Assembly (NCBI RefSeq): GCF_001956915.1
Contig: NZ_MLJO01000004.1
Coordinates: 62,001-126,000 of the forward strand
Reading direction: 5' to 3'
Source of the DNA: Intrasporangium flavum
GTDB taxonomy: Bacteria > Actinomycetota > Actinomycetes > Actinomycetales > Dermatophilaceae
DNA length: 64,000 nt
Shown here piece after piece: positions 6,930 to 15,325 of the stretch. A program made the position numbers and the translations under genes. Numbering within the stretch: the stretch's first letter is position 1; each line of letters opens with the position of its first letter. The notes below the pieces were generated by a model. It did no database searches. It saw only the letters and a list, made by a program, of their open reading frames with translations, and was not told the origin of the DNA.

Positions 6930-8795
6930 GTGGCAGCTGACCTGACCATGTGGTCGAGCGAGGCGTGGTCCTCTGCTGCCGACGTGCAGCTGCTCGCCCG
7001 CAGCCGGGAGGGGTCCGCCGAGGCGTTCGGCGAGCTGTGGCGGCGCCACCTGCCCGCGGCGTACGCCGTCGCCCGACGCGTCCGCACGCGCACGAGCCCC
7101 GAGGACGTCGTGGCCGAGGCCGCCGCCCGTGTCTTCGCCCTCATCAAGGAGGGCCGCGGCCCGGAGGAGCACTTCCGCGCCTACTTCCTCTCCGCGGTGC
7201 GCACCGTCGCCCTCGACGCCAGCGGCCGCGACCTGCGCGTCGTGCCCACCGAGGACGACGACCTCGACGCCCTCGCCGACCCCGTCGACGAGCCCGGGCC
7301 CGACCTCGGCGACGACGAGACCGTCGCCCTGGTCCGCGAGGCGTTCCGCTCGCTGCCCGAGAAGGACCAGCGCGTCCTGTGGCACACGACCGTCGAGGGC
7401 GCCGCGCCGCGCGTCGTGGCCCCGACGCTCGGGATGAGCGCCAACGCCGTCAGCGTCCGGGCCATGCGGGCCCGCGAGAACCTCCGCGCCCTCTACCTCG
7501 ACGCGCGGGCCGAGCGGGGCCTCGCCGCGGCCGACACCGACGAGTGCCGCTGGACCATCACCCACCTCGGTGCCCTCGTGCGCGGCCGCCTGCCCAAGCG
7601 GCAGACCGAGCGGGCCCAGGCGCACGTGGCCACCTGCTCCCACGCGGCCCGGCTGGCCGACGACCTCCGCGTCATCCACGAGGGCTTCCCGGCCCTCGTC
7701 GTGCCGCTCGTGCTCGCGGCCGGGGTGTCGACGCCCGGTTTCGTCACGGCCGGTGGCCTCGGGCTGCTCGGTGGTGCAGCGGGCGCGGCAGGGGCTGCGG
7801 GCGCGGCAGGCGCGGCCGGCGGGGTCGCCTCCGCGTCGTCCTCGGGCGGCGTCGCCGCGGGAGCGGGTGCCGGGGCCTCGGGGGCCGGACGCCTGGGCTC
7901 GGCCGCCGACGCCATGGGCCAGGTCGCGAGCCGCGTCGCCAGCGTCGTCGCCGGTGTCGCCGTGACCGCCGGGGCCACCGGCCTGCTCGGCGCCCCGGCC
8001 TCCACCACGCTGCCCGCCGACGCCGCACCCAGGCCGCCCGCGACCGCGTCGGCGACCCCCGGCGCGAGCAGCTCCGCGGGCGGGTCGGTCCTCCCGGGTG
8101 GCTCGGCCGCCTCGCCTCGCACGGGTGCCTCGCCGGTCACCCCCACCCCGACCTTCCCCGGCGCGACCAACGCCGCGGCCGCCGTCCCGTCGGCCGTCTC
8201 GACCGCGGCGCCCGTGACCGGCACGCCCGCGCCCCCGACGCCCGGAGGCGCGAGCGGTTCTGGCACGGGCGGGTCCTCCGCCGGTCCCGGCGCCACCGGC
8301 GGAGCCGGCGCCACCGGCGGCGGCAGCCCGGCGACACGGCCACCGTCCACGTCGCGACCCCCGGCGCCCCCGCCGACGACGCGCCCGGCTCCACCGCCAC
8401 CCCCGCCGACGACGCGCCCGACGCCGCCGCCGACCTCGACGCCGCCCGGCCCGCCCCCCACCTCGGAGCCGCCGCCGGAGCCCTCGAGCCCGCCGACCAT
8501 CTCCGTCAAGGTCATCGCCTCCGGCGACCCGAGCCGCTTCAGCCTGTCGATCCGCTCGACGGCCGCGGGTCGGCTGCGCATCACGGTCTCGAACAGCTCC
8601 GGCGCCGGCACGCTCTCGGCGTCGAACAGCGCGTGGTCGTGCTCGAACACCGGCGCCGCACGCGTGGCCTGCACCGGCTCGGCCTCGGGCGGTCGGGTCC
8701 AGCTGACCCAGGGCGGCCTCGGGGTGCTGTCGCCGGTCACCGTCGTCGTCACCGACGGCGCGGGCGACACCTACCGACGCGTCTTCTTCGGCTGA
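6930..8795 (+). CDS. Membrane-tethered ECF sigma factor fusion, copy 1
   Basis: The 621-residue protein starts at GTG 6930, after GGAAGGG at 6918-6924. Residues about 20-90 are sigma region 2 (EAFGELWRRHLPAAYAVARR, SPEDVVAEAAARVF). Residues about 140-190 are region 4 (LPEKDQRVLWHTTVEG, LGMSANAVSVRAMRARE). Next is an anti-sigma-like segment with CRWTITHL and HVATCSH (about 231). Hydrophobic Ala/Gly stretches follow at about 250-283 and 338-358. Residues 360-535 are Pro/Thr/Ser-rich, and 540-621 look like a secreted beta domain. I infer a sigma factor held at the membrane by its own tail. A paralogue lies at 9692. The layout recalls C-terminally extended ECF groups, but the exact group is uncertain. 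Confidence 0.8.
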   Translation: MAADLTMWSSEAWSSAADVQLLARSREGSAEAFGELWRRHLPAAYAVARRVRTRTSPEDVVAEAAARVFALIKEGRGPEEHFRAYFLSAVRTVALDASGRDLRVVPTEDDDLDALADPVDEPGPDLGDDETVALVREAFRSLPEKDQRVLWHTTVEGAAPRVVAPTLGMSANAVSVRAMRARENLRALYLDARAERGLAAADTDECRWTITHLGALVRGRLPKRQTERAQAHVATCSHAARLADDLRVIHEGFPALVVPLVLAAGVSTPGFVTAGGLGLLGGAAGAAGAAGAAGAAGGVASASSSGGVAAGAGAGASGAGRLGSAADAMGQVASRVASVVAGVAVTAGATGLLGAPASTTLPADAAPRPPATASATPGASSSAGGSVLPGGSAASPRTGASPVTPTPTFPGATNAAAAVPSAVSTAAPVTGTPAPPTPGGASGSGTGGSSAGPGATGGAGATGGGSPATRPPSTSRPPAPPPTTRPAPPPPPPTTRPTPPPTSTPPGPPPTSEPPPEPSSPPTISVKVIASGDPSRFSLSIRSTAAGRLRITVSNSSGAGTLSASNSAWSCSNTGAARVACTGSASGGRVQLTQGGLGVLSPVTVVVTDGAGDTYRRVFFG

Positions 8796-8810
8796 CCGGA
8801 GCTTGCAGCG

Positions 8811-9494
8811 TCAGCGTCGCGGCACGGTGACGAGTCGCGGGCTCCGGTCGAGGCCCGAGAGGCCGTTCCAGGCGAGGTTGACGAGATGGGCGGCCACCTG
8901 GTCCTTCTTGAACTTGCGCTTCTCCAGCCACCACTGCCCGGTCAGGGCGACCATCCCGACGAGCATCTGGGCATGGATCGGGGCCGACTTCGGGTCGAGG
9001 CCACGCGTCTTGAACTCGGCCGCGAGCAGGTGCTCGACCTGCGAGGCGACCTCGCCGAGCACGCTGGCGAACGAGCCGGTGGACTGCCCCGGGGGCGAGT
9101 CGCGCACGAGGATGCGGAACCCGTCCGGATCGCTCTCGACGTAGTCGAGCAGGGCGAGGGTCGCCCGCTCGAGCAGCATCCGGGCCCCGTCGCCCTCCTC
9201 GAGGGCCCGGGTGATGCCACCGAGGAGCGCCTGGATCTCGCGGTCGACGATGACGGCGTAGAGGCCCTCCTTGCCGCCGAAGTGCTCGTAGACGACGGGC
9301 TTGGACACGTTCGCCTTGGCCGCGACCTCCTCGACGGTCGTCGCCTCGAAGCCCTTCTCGGCGAAGAGCCGGCGCCCGACGGTGATGAGCTGCTCGCGGC
9401 GCTCGGGGCCGGTCATCCGGGCGCGGGTGCGCGGCCGCTGCACCCGCTCGGCGCGGCCCTCCGTGTCGTCCCTGTCGTCCCTGTCGGCGCTCAC
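8811..9494 (-). CDS. TetR family transcriptional regulator
   Basis: The protein of about 227 residues has a TetR N-terminal helix-turn-helix: RREQLITVGRRLFAEKGFEATTV, then VAAKANVSKPVVYEHFGGKEGL. The C-terminal half is an all-helical ligand domain. GTG at 9494 is assumed; ATG at 9416, directly before the HTH, is equally possible and would give 201 residues. The gene sits between two paralogous sigma-fusion genes, converging with the first and diverging from the second by 197 bases. Its targets and ligand are unknown. Confidence 0.88.
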   Translation of the reverse strand: MSADRDDRDDTEGRAERVQRPRTRARMTGPERREQLITVGRRLFAEKGFEATTVEEVAAKANVSKPVVYEHFGGKEGLYAVIVDREIQALLGGITRALEEGDGARMLLERATLALLDYVESDPDGFRILVRDSPPGQSTGSFASVLGEVASQVEHLLAAEFKTRGLDPKSAPIHAQMLVGMVALTGQWWLEKRKFKKDQVAAHLVNLAWNGLSGLDRSPRLVTVPRR

Positions 9495-9691
9495 GTCGTC
9501 ATGGTGCCACCCGCGGCCGACGCGCGGCGGGGCTCCCACCCACCGGGCGCGTCGGAGGGTCTGGGAGACGGAGGAATCGGGGCGTTCGGCGCGCGGCGAC
9601 ACGCGCATCGTGGTCGCATGTCGCAATCCGCACCCGAGCGGCCCTCTCGTGCCGCACACTTGGGTCTCTCTCCACACCCGAAAGGACCACG

Positions 9692-11581
9692 GTGTCTGCG
9701 AACGCCATCGGTGCGACACCCGACTCCACCCCGCTCGCCGACCTCGCCGACGTCGACCTGCTCGACCGCGTGCGGCACGGCGACGACGATGCGTTCGTCG
9801 TCCTGTGGCGGCGCCACCTGCCGGCCGCGCAGGCCGTCGCGACCCGCTTCCGGGGCCGTGTCGCCCCCGAGGACCTCGTCGCCGAGGCATCGGCCCGCAT
9901 GCTGCGCCTGCTGCGCGAAGGGGCCGGGCCCCGTGACAACTTCCGGGCCTACTTCACCTCGACGGTGCGGACCGTCGGTGTCGACGCGGTGCGTCGCGAC
10001 ATGAGCGCCCTGCCCACCGACGCCGCCGACCTCGACCGCGTCGCCGGCGCCGAGGCGGACGCCGAGCCCGAGGAGGACCTCGGCAGCGGCCTCGTCCGCG
10101 AAGCCTTCTCGCGCCTGCCGGAGCGGGAGCGCCAGCTGCTGTGGATGACGATGGTCGACGGGGCCGCCCCTCGAGCCGTCGCCCCGCGCCTCGGGGTGTC
10201 GGCCAACCTCGTCAGCGTCCGGGTCATGCGCGCCAAGGAGGCGCTGCGCGGGCACTACCTCGACGTGTGGGTCCAGCAGCGCGGTGGCGACTGCTCGAGC
10301 CCCGAGTGCCGCTGGACGCTCGACCACCTCTCGGCCCACGTCCGCGGGCGGTCGACGCCGCGCCGGCACGCGAAGGTCGAGGCCCACCTCGCCTCGTGCC
10401 CGCACGACGCCGCGCTCGCCGACAACCTGCGTCGGATCAGCACCGGGTTCGCCGGCCTGGTCCTGCCCTTCCTCGTCGCCGGGGCGAGCCAGGCCTTCGG
10501 GTCGGGTCTCGGCCAGGGCGCCGGCGGCCTGCTCGTGTCCGGCGGGGCCGGTCTCGGCGGCGTGTCCGGGCTCGGTTCGGGAGCGGCCGGAGGCGGTGCC
10601 TCCGCCGGTGCCGCGAGCGCTGCGGGTGCCGCGAGTGCCGCTGGTGCTGCCGGGGCCACGGGTACGGCGACCGGAGCCGCGACGGGTGCCGTGTCGGGTG
10701 CCGTGTCGGGCGCGGTCTCGGGTGGTGTCGGCGCGGCCGCCACGGCCTCGACCGCGGTGGCCGCCACCGCGTCGTCGGCGGGCGCCGCAGCGTCCGGTGT
10801 CGTGGCCTCGGGCGTCGCGACGGGAGCCGCGGCGTCGGGTGCCGCGACGGGCGCCGTCGCCTCGGGCGTCGTCACCGGTGTGGCCGCCTCGAGCGCCACC
10901 GCCGCGGGTGCCGCGGCCGCCGCCACCGCCGTCGGTGTCACGGCCGCCGGCGCCGCCGCGCTCGTACCGGTGGCCGTCGTCGCGAGCGGCGCGACGATCG
11001 GCGGCCTCACGGTCTCCCCGCCCGTCGCCACGGCCGTCGCGGGCCTCGTCCTCGGTCTCGGCGTCGCCGCCCCCGCCGTGGTGCTGACCCACGGCACGAA
11101 CGAGCACGTCGTCGTCCAGCACCAGTCGTCGTCGCCGGCGGCCCGCGTGCACCAGCCCGTCGGCGTCGGGCCCTCGACCCTGCCCGACCTCGGGTCGATC
11201 GTCGGGGGAGCCGTCGGCGGCGCCGTCGTCGCGCCCATGGTCTCGGCCACCGTCCCGGTGGTCACCGTCGCGCCCACCGCTGCGGCCACCCCGACCCCGA
11301 CGAGCACGGCGGTGCCCACGCCCGCCGACACCGCGACCGCCACGGCCGCTGCCTCGCCCGAGCAGCCGACCGCGTCGCCGACGTCCCCCGCACCCGACCC
11401 CGTCTCGACGCCCACCGCGTCCGCCCCGGCCGAGCAGCCGTCGGCGCCCCCGCCGGCCGGTGCCGTCGGGGCGGTCGACACGACGCCGGCTCCTGACTCC
11501 GGGTCGGGCGCGCCCGCCGGTGCCCCGGCGCTCGACAGCCCCGCCGGCTCGGGTGCCTCGGCCCCGGCGTCCGGCAGCTGA
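9692..11581 (+). CDS. Membrane-tethered ECF sigma factor fusion, copy 2
   Basis: The 629-residue protein starts at GTG 9692 after GAAAGGAC. It is paralogous to the protein at 6930 through sigma region 2 (DAFVVLWRRHLPAAQAVATR, about 20-95) and region 4 (LPERERQLLWMTMVDG, LGVSANLVSVRVMRAKE, about 138-185). The anti-sigma-like segment (SPECRWTLDHL; HLASCPH at about 231) is also shared. A long Ala/Gly/Val/Ser repeat (about 270-410) leads to two hydrophobic segments at about 413-467. A Pro/Thr/Ala tail with no evident end domain follows. The sigma and zinc-binding-like parts are well conserved between copies while the tails diverge, as if each senses something different. Confidence 0.8.
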   Translation: MSANAIGATPDSTPLADLADVDLLDRVRHGDDDAFVVLWRRHLPAAQAVATRFRGRVAPEDLVAEASARMLRLLREGAGPRDNFRAYFTSTVRTVGVDAVRRDMSALPTDAADLDRVAGAEADAEPEEDLGSGLVREAFSRLPERERQLLWMTMVDGAAPRAVAPRLGVSANLVSVRVMRAKEALRGHYLDVWVQQRGGDCSSPECRWTLDHLSAHVRGRSTPRRHAKVEAHLASCPHDAALADNLRRISTGFAGLVLPFLVAGASQAFGSGLGQGAGGLLVSGGAGLGGVSGLGSGAAGGGASAGAASAAGAASAAGAAGATGTATGAATGAVSGAVSGAVSGGVGAAATASTAVAATASSAGAAASGVVASGVATGAAASGAATGAVASGVVTGVAASSATAAGAAAAATAVGVTAAGAAALVPVAVVASGATIGGLTVSPPVATAVAGLVLGLGVAAPAVVLTHGTNEHVVVQHQSSSPAARVHQPVGVGPSTLPDLGSIVGGAVGGAVVAPMVSATVPVVTVAPTAAATPTPTSTAVPTPADTATATAAASPEQPTASPTSPAPDPVSTPTASAPAEQPSAPPPAGAVGAVDTTPAPDSGSGAPAGAPALDSPAGSGASAPASGS

Positions 11582-11647
11582 CCTGCCACACCCGTCGTCG
11601 GCTTCCGCACACCGTGTCCGGTGCCCGGACCGGCTGCCGTGCTGCAC

Positions 11648-11653
11648 TACCCT
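11648..11653 (+). promoter_or_regulatory. -10 box of the tRNA-Gln promoter
   Basis: TACCCT lies about 20 bases before the first base of the tRNA, in the short gap after the sigma-fusion gene. No convincing -35 element is visible. Confidence 0.35.
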
Positions 11654-11673
11654 GTGCACGTCCTCGTGGACGT

Positions 11674-11752
11674 TCCCCGGTTGGTCTGCCGGCAGGGCCC
11701 GCCTGACTTTGAATCAGGACTAGCGACGTAGGTTCGACTCCTACCCGGGGAG
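11674..11752 (+). tRNA. tRNA-Gln (anticodon TTG)
   Basis: The acceptor arms TCCCCGG (11674-11680) and CCGGGGA (11745-11751) pair perfectly. The anticodon arm is CCTGA-CTTTGAA-TCAGG with anticodon TTG at 11709-11711. The T arm is GTAGG-TTCGACT-CCTAC. CCA is not encoded. A tRNA-Gln next to glmU is usual in actinobacteria. The molecule is long at 79 bases: two bases, not one, separate the D stem from the anticodon stem, and the variable loop is 9 bases. Confidence 0.82.
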
Positions 11753-12123
11753 CAGCGGCACGACGAGCGGAGCGAGTGTGGCCGCGCTCGCCGGGCGGAG
11801 TCGGGAGGAGCGAGGCACGAGCGACGGTGCCCTACCCGGGGAGCACGCTCGACGCGCTGCGAAGCGAGCGTCGAGCCGGTCCCCGGAAGGAGTCGGGAGG
11901 AGCGAGGCACGAGCGACGGTGCCCTACCCGGGGAGCACGCTCGACGCGTCGGGCGGCCGGTCGCTGTGAGCGGCGTCACGCCCCGCCCACGGGCGCGCCG
12001 GAGGCGTCCCGGGCCCCGAGTAGAGTGGCGGCGGCGCACCCCCGGTGCCACCGCGTTCGCACGTGCTCCACGGCCGGTCCGGGGCTGCAAGGCACCGCAC
12101 CCGACGACAAGGAGCTGCGCCCC
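11753..12123. repeat. Intergenic region with 60-bp direct repeats carrying copies of the tRNA-Gln 3' end
   Basis: Two identical 60-base units lie at 11797-11856 and 11889-11948. Each contains the 15 bases CCTACCCGGGGAGCA that end the tRNA-Gln (11740-11754); the copies are at 11831-11845 and 11923-11937. The spacer between units also echoes parts of them. Nothing here codes convincingly; the open frame upstream of glmU is a by-product of the repeats. TAGAGT at 12021-12026 may be the glmU -10 box, and AAGGAG at 12109-12114 is its ribosome site. Confidence 0.85.
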
Positions 12124-13632
12124 GTGAGCGATCTGCGGCCGACCGCCGTGATCGTCCTCGCCGCCGGCGAGGGCACACGCATGAAGTCCACGACCCCCAA
12201 GGTCCTCCACACGATCGGCGGCCGCAGCCTCGTGGCCCACGCGATCCGGGCGGCCCGCGGGACCAGCCCGGATCACCTCGCCGTCGTCGTGCGGCACGAG
12301 CGCGACCGCGTCGCCGAGCACGTGGCGCAGGTCGACCCCGAGGCCGTCATCGCCGACCAGGACGAGGTCAAGGGCACCGGTCGCGCCGTCGAGTGCGCGC
12401 TCGAGGCGCTCCCGCAGGGCCTAGGCGGCACCGTCGTCGTCACCTACGGCGACGTCCCGCTGCTCACCGCCGACACGCTGTCCGGGCTCGTAGCGGCGCA
12501 CACCTCGAGCGGCAGCGCGGTCACCGTCATCACCTCGACGCTGGCCGACCCCACCGGCTACGGCCGCGTCATCCGGGGCGCCGGCGGGCACGTCGAGGCG
12601 ATCGTCGAGCAGAAGGACGCCACCGACGAGCAGCGCGCGATCCGCGAGGTCAACAGCGGGCTCTATGCCTTCGACGCCGTCGTGCTGCGCGAGGCGCTCG
12701 CCGAGGTCGGCACCGACAACGCCCAGGGCGAGAAGTACCTCACCGACGTCGTCGCCATCGCCCGCTCGCGGGGGCTGGCCGTCGACGCGCACCTCGTCGC
12801 CGACCTCTGGCAGACCGAGGGCGTCAACGACAAGGTCCAGCTGGCCCGCCTCGGCGCCGAGCTCAACCGCCGCATCGTCGAGCAGGCCATGCGCGAGGGC
12901 GCCATCGTCATCGACCCGGCCACGACGTGGATGGACGCCGACGTCACGGTCGGCCCCGACACCGTCGTGCACCCGAACACCCAACTGCTCGGCGCCACGA
13001 CCATCGGTCGCGACTGCGTCGTCGGCCCCGACACGACGCTGACCGACACCGAGGTCGCCGACGGCGCGAGCGTCGTGCGCACCCAGGCCGAGCTCGCCCA
13101 GATCGGGCCCGACGCCACCGTCGGGCCCTTCTCCTACCTACGGCCCGGCACGGTCCTGGGCCGCAAGGGCAAGATCGGCGGCTTCGTCGAGACGAAGAAC
13201 GCCCGCATCGGCGACGGCGCCAAGGTGCCGCACCTGACCTACTGCGGCGACGCGACGATCGGCGAGGGCGCGAACATCGGCGCCGGCACGATCTTCGCCA
13301 ACTACGACGGCGTCACCAAGGGCCACACGAACGTCGGCCGGTGGAGCTTCGTCGGCAGCAACTCGGTCGTCGTCGCGCCCCGCACGATCGGCGACGGCGC
13401 GTACGTGGCCGCCGGCTCGGCCGTCGTCAGCGACGTCGCCCCCGGCCAGCTGGCCGTGACCCGCGCGCAGCAGCGCAACATCGACGGCTGGGTGGCGCGC
13501 CGGCGCGCCGGCACGAAGACCGACGAGGCGGCCCGGACCGCCGTGGAGGCCGAGGCGGCGCTCGCCGGCGAGGCAGGAGCCGTGGTCGAGAACGACCGGC
13601 TCGGGATCGACGAGAAGGGCGCGCAGGCATGA
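12124..13632 (+). CDS. glmU: Bifunctional UDP-GlcNAc pyrophosphorylase / GlcN-1-P acetyltransferase
   Basis: The 502-residue enzyme makes UDP-N-acetylglucosamine for peptidoglycan. Its N-terminal domain has the nucleotidyltransferase motif LAAGEGTRMKSTTPK (13-27) and VTYGDVPLL. The C-terminal half is a left-handed beta-helix of hexapeptide repeats, with the acetyltransferase-site region SYLRPGTVLGRKGKIGGFVE and NYDG. GTG at 12124 follows AAGGAG. The stop overlaps the prs start (ATGA), so the two genes are translationally coupled. Confidence 0.97.
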   Translation: MSDLRPTAVIVLAAGEGTRMKSTTPKVLHTIGGRSLVAHAIRAARGTSPDHLAVVVRHERDRVAEHVAQVDPEAVIADQDEVKGTGRAVECALEALPQGLGGTVVVTYGDVPLLTADTLSGLVAAHTSSGSAVTVITSTLADPTGYGRVIRGAGGHVEAIVEQKDATDEQRAIREVNSGLYAFDAVVLREALAEVGTDNAQGEKYLTDVVAIARSRGLAVDAHLVADLWQTEGVNDKVQLARLGAELNRRIVEQAMREGAIVIDPATTWMDADVTVGPDTVVHPNTQLLGATTIGRDCVVGPDTTLTDTEVADGASVVRTQAELAQIGPDATVGPFSYLRPGTVLGRKGKIGGFVETKNARIGDGAKVPHLTYCGDATIGEGANIGAGTIFANYDGVTKGHTNVGRWSFVGSNSVVVAPRTIGDGAYVAAGSAVVSDVAPGQLAVTRAQQRNIDGWVARRRAGTKTDEAARTAVEAEAALAGEAGAVVENDRLGIDEKGAQA

Positions 13633-14609
13633 GCGGCATCAACAAGACCACCGAGAAGCACCTCATGGTCTTCTCGGGCCGGGCGCACCCGCAGCTGGCC
13701 CAGGAGGTCGCCAAGGAGCTCGGCACCGACCTCGTGCCCACGAGCGCGTACGACTTCGCCAACGGCGAGATCTACGTGCGCTACGAGGAGTCGGTGCGCG
13801 GCTCGGACGCCTTCGTCATCCAGAGCCACACCTCGCCGATCAACGAGTGGATCATGGAGCAGCTCATCATGATCGACGCGCTCAAGCGCGCCTCGGCCAA
13901 GCGGATCACCGTCGTGCTGCCCTTCTACGGCTACGCCCGCCAGGACAAGAAGCACCGCGGCCGCGAGCCGATCTCGGCCCGGCTCATGGCCGACCTGTTC
14001 AAGACGGCCGGCGCCGACCGGCTCATGGCCATCGACCTGCACACCGCGCAGATCCAGGGCTTCTTCGACGGCCCGGTCGACCACCTCATGGCGATGCCGA
14101 TCCTGGCCGACTACGTGGCCGAGAAGTACGGCCACCTCGACCTCGCCGTCGTCTCGCCCGACGCCGGCCGCATCAAGGTCGCCGAGGACTGGTCGACGCG
14201 CCTCGGTGGGGCGCCGCTGGCCTTCATCCACAAGACCCGCGACATCAACCGGCCCAACGAGGTCGTGGCCAACCGCGTCGTCGGTGAGATCAAGGGCCGC
14301 GTCTGCATCCTCGTCGACGACATGATCGACACCGCCGGCACCATCACCAAGGCCGCCGACGCCCTCATCGAGCAGGGCGCCGAGAAGGTCGTCATCGCCG
14401 CGACGCACGCGATCCTGTCGGGCCCGGCCGTCGACCGGCTCAAGGCCTGCAAGGTCGACGAGGTCGTCGTGACGAACACCCTGCCGATCCCCGAGGACCG
14501 GCGCTTCGACAAGCTCTCGGTGCTGTCCATCGCGCCGCTCGTGTCGATGGCCATCAGGGAGGTCTTCGAGGACGGCTCGGTCACGAGCCTCTTCGACGGC
14601 AAGGCCTGA
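13629..14609 (+). CDS. prs: Ribose-phosphate pyrophosphokinase
   Basis: The 326-residue protein makes phosphoribosyl pyrophosphate from ribose-5-phosphate and ATP, for nucleotides, histidine and tryptophan. It shows the class I signature KRITVVLPFYGYARQDKK and the PRPP loop VDDMIDTAGTITKAA (about 225-240). Its ATG overlaps the glmU stop. The glmU-prs pair is conserved in actinobacteria. The C-terminal region SIAPLVSMAIREVFEDGSV is complete. Confidence 0.97.
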   Translation: MSGINKTTEKHLMVFSGRAHPQLAQEVAKELGTDLVPTSAYDFANGEIYVRYEESVRGSDAFVIQSHTSPINEWIMEQLIMIDALKRASAKRITVVLPFYGYARQDKKHRGREPISARLMADLFKTAGADRLMAIDLHTAQIQGFFDGPVDHLMAMPILADYVAEKYGHLDLAVVSPDAGRIKVAEDWSTRLGGAPLAFIHKTRDINRPNEVVANRVVGEIKGRVCILVDDMIDTAGTITKAADALIEQGAEKVVIAATHAILSGPAVDRLKACKVDEVVVTNTLPIPEDRRFDKLSVLSIAPLVSMAIREVFEDGSVTSLFDGKA

Positions 14610-14649
14610 CCCCGCGACTGCGCCGGCCCACGAGGGTGAGCGGGACGCG

Positions 14650-15222
14650 TCAGGCGCGGGCCCGGCGCGCCCGATAGGCGGCGGTGTGCGCGCGCGCCGC
14701 GCACCCGCCGTCGCAGTAGATCCGCGACCGGTTGCGGGACAGGTCGACGACGACGTCGTCGCAGTCCTGCGCCGCGCAGACCCGCAGCCGGTCGAGCTCG
14801 CCCGCCCGCACGACGTCGACGACGGCGAGGGCGGCCTCGACGGCCATCCGCTGCGCCAGGGGAGCGTCGGCCGGGGTCGCGTGCACGTGCCAGCCCGAGT
14901 CGTCGTGCTCGACGAGCTGGGGGAGGGCCGCACCCTCGACGAGCAGCTCGTTGACGAGCCGCACGACGCCGGCCTCGTCGCGCTCCCACAGCCCGCGCAG
15001 CCGTGGGCGCAGGGCGCGCACGGCCTCGAGCTCGGCGGCGTCGCGGTCGAACCGGCCGGTCCAGCGCTGCTCGGCGTAGAGCGTCGCGAGGTCCTCGACG
15101 GTGACGAGGACGTCCTCGTCGGAGTCGCCGGGCACGCTGCCGGGCATCGTGTTGACGAGGGCCGCCGCGGCGCCGAGGGCCGCCTCGGTGTCATGGGTGA
15201 ACACGGTCTTGACTCCTGACAT
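14650..15222 (-). CDS. CGNR/ABATE-type zinc-finger regulator
   Basis: The 190-residue protein resembles actinobacterial ABATE-domain regulators with a C-terminal CGNR zinc finger. The zinc ligands CAAQDC and YCDGGC are present with a following basic helix (AYRARRARA). The eponymous CGNR tetrapeptide is replaced by CAAR. It diverges from an EamA exporter. A 10-bp inverted repeat overlaps its start codon and reaches into the shared promoter region. I infer that it represses itself and probably the exporter. Confidence 0.75.
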   Translation of the reverse strand: MSGVKTVFTHDTEAALGAAAALVNTMPGSVPGDSDEDVLVTVEDLATLYAEQRWTGRFDRDAAELEAVRALRPRLRGLWERDEAGVVRLVNELLVEGAALPQLVEHDDSGWHVHATPADAPLAQRMAVEAALAVVDVVRAGELDRLRVCAAQDCDDVVVDLSRNRSRIYCDGGCAARAHTAAYRARRARA

Positions 15223-15246
15223 TGCGGATCGCTACCGTCAGGAGTC
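15211..15246. promoter_or_regulatory. Inverted repeat over the start of the CGNR regulator
   Basis: GACTCCTGAC (15211-15220) is mirrored exactly by GTCAGGAGTC (15237-15246), with a 16-base spacer. The left arm covers the first codons of the minus-strand regulator. A further CTGACGGTCCTGACAGG lies just to the right, towards the exporter. This is a good candidate autoregulatory operator. Confidence 0.6.
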
Positions 15247-15325
15247 TAATCGCTGACGGTCCTGACAGGGTGTGTTGCCGCAGAGGCTACCGGCGTCCCA
15301 CGAACCGCACCACCTGGAGGTCACC

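Noticed and set aside
11674..11948. An integrated island bounded by tRNA-derived attachment sites
   Set aside because: Only 200 bases separate the outermost copies and no integrase or cargo is present; at most a scar.
11776..12123. A long N-terminal extension of GlmU
   Set aside because: It is made of the 60-base repeats. The conserved start and a ribosome site lie at 12109-12124.
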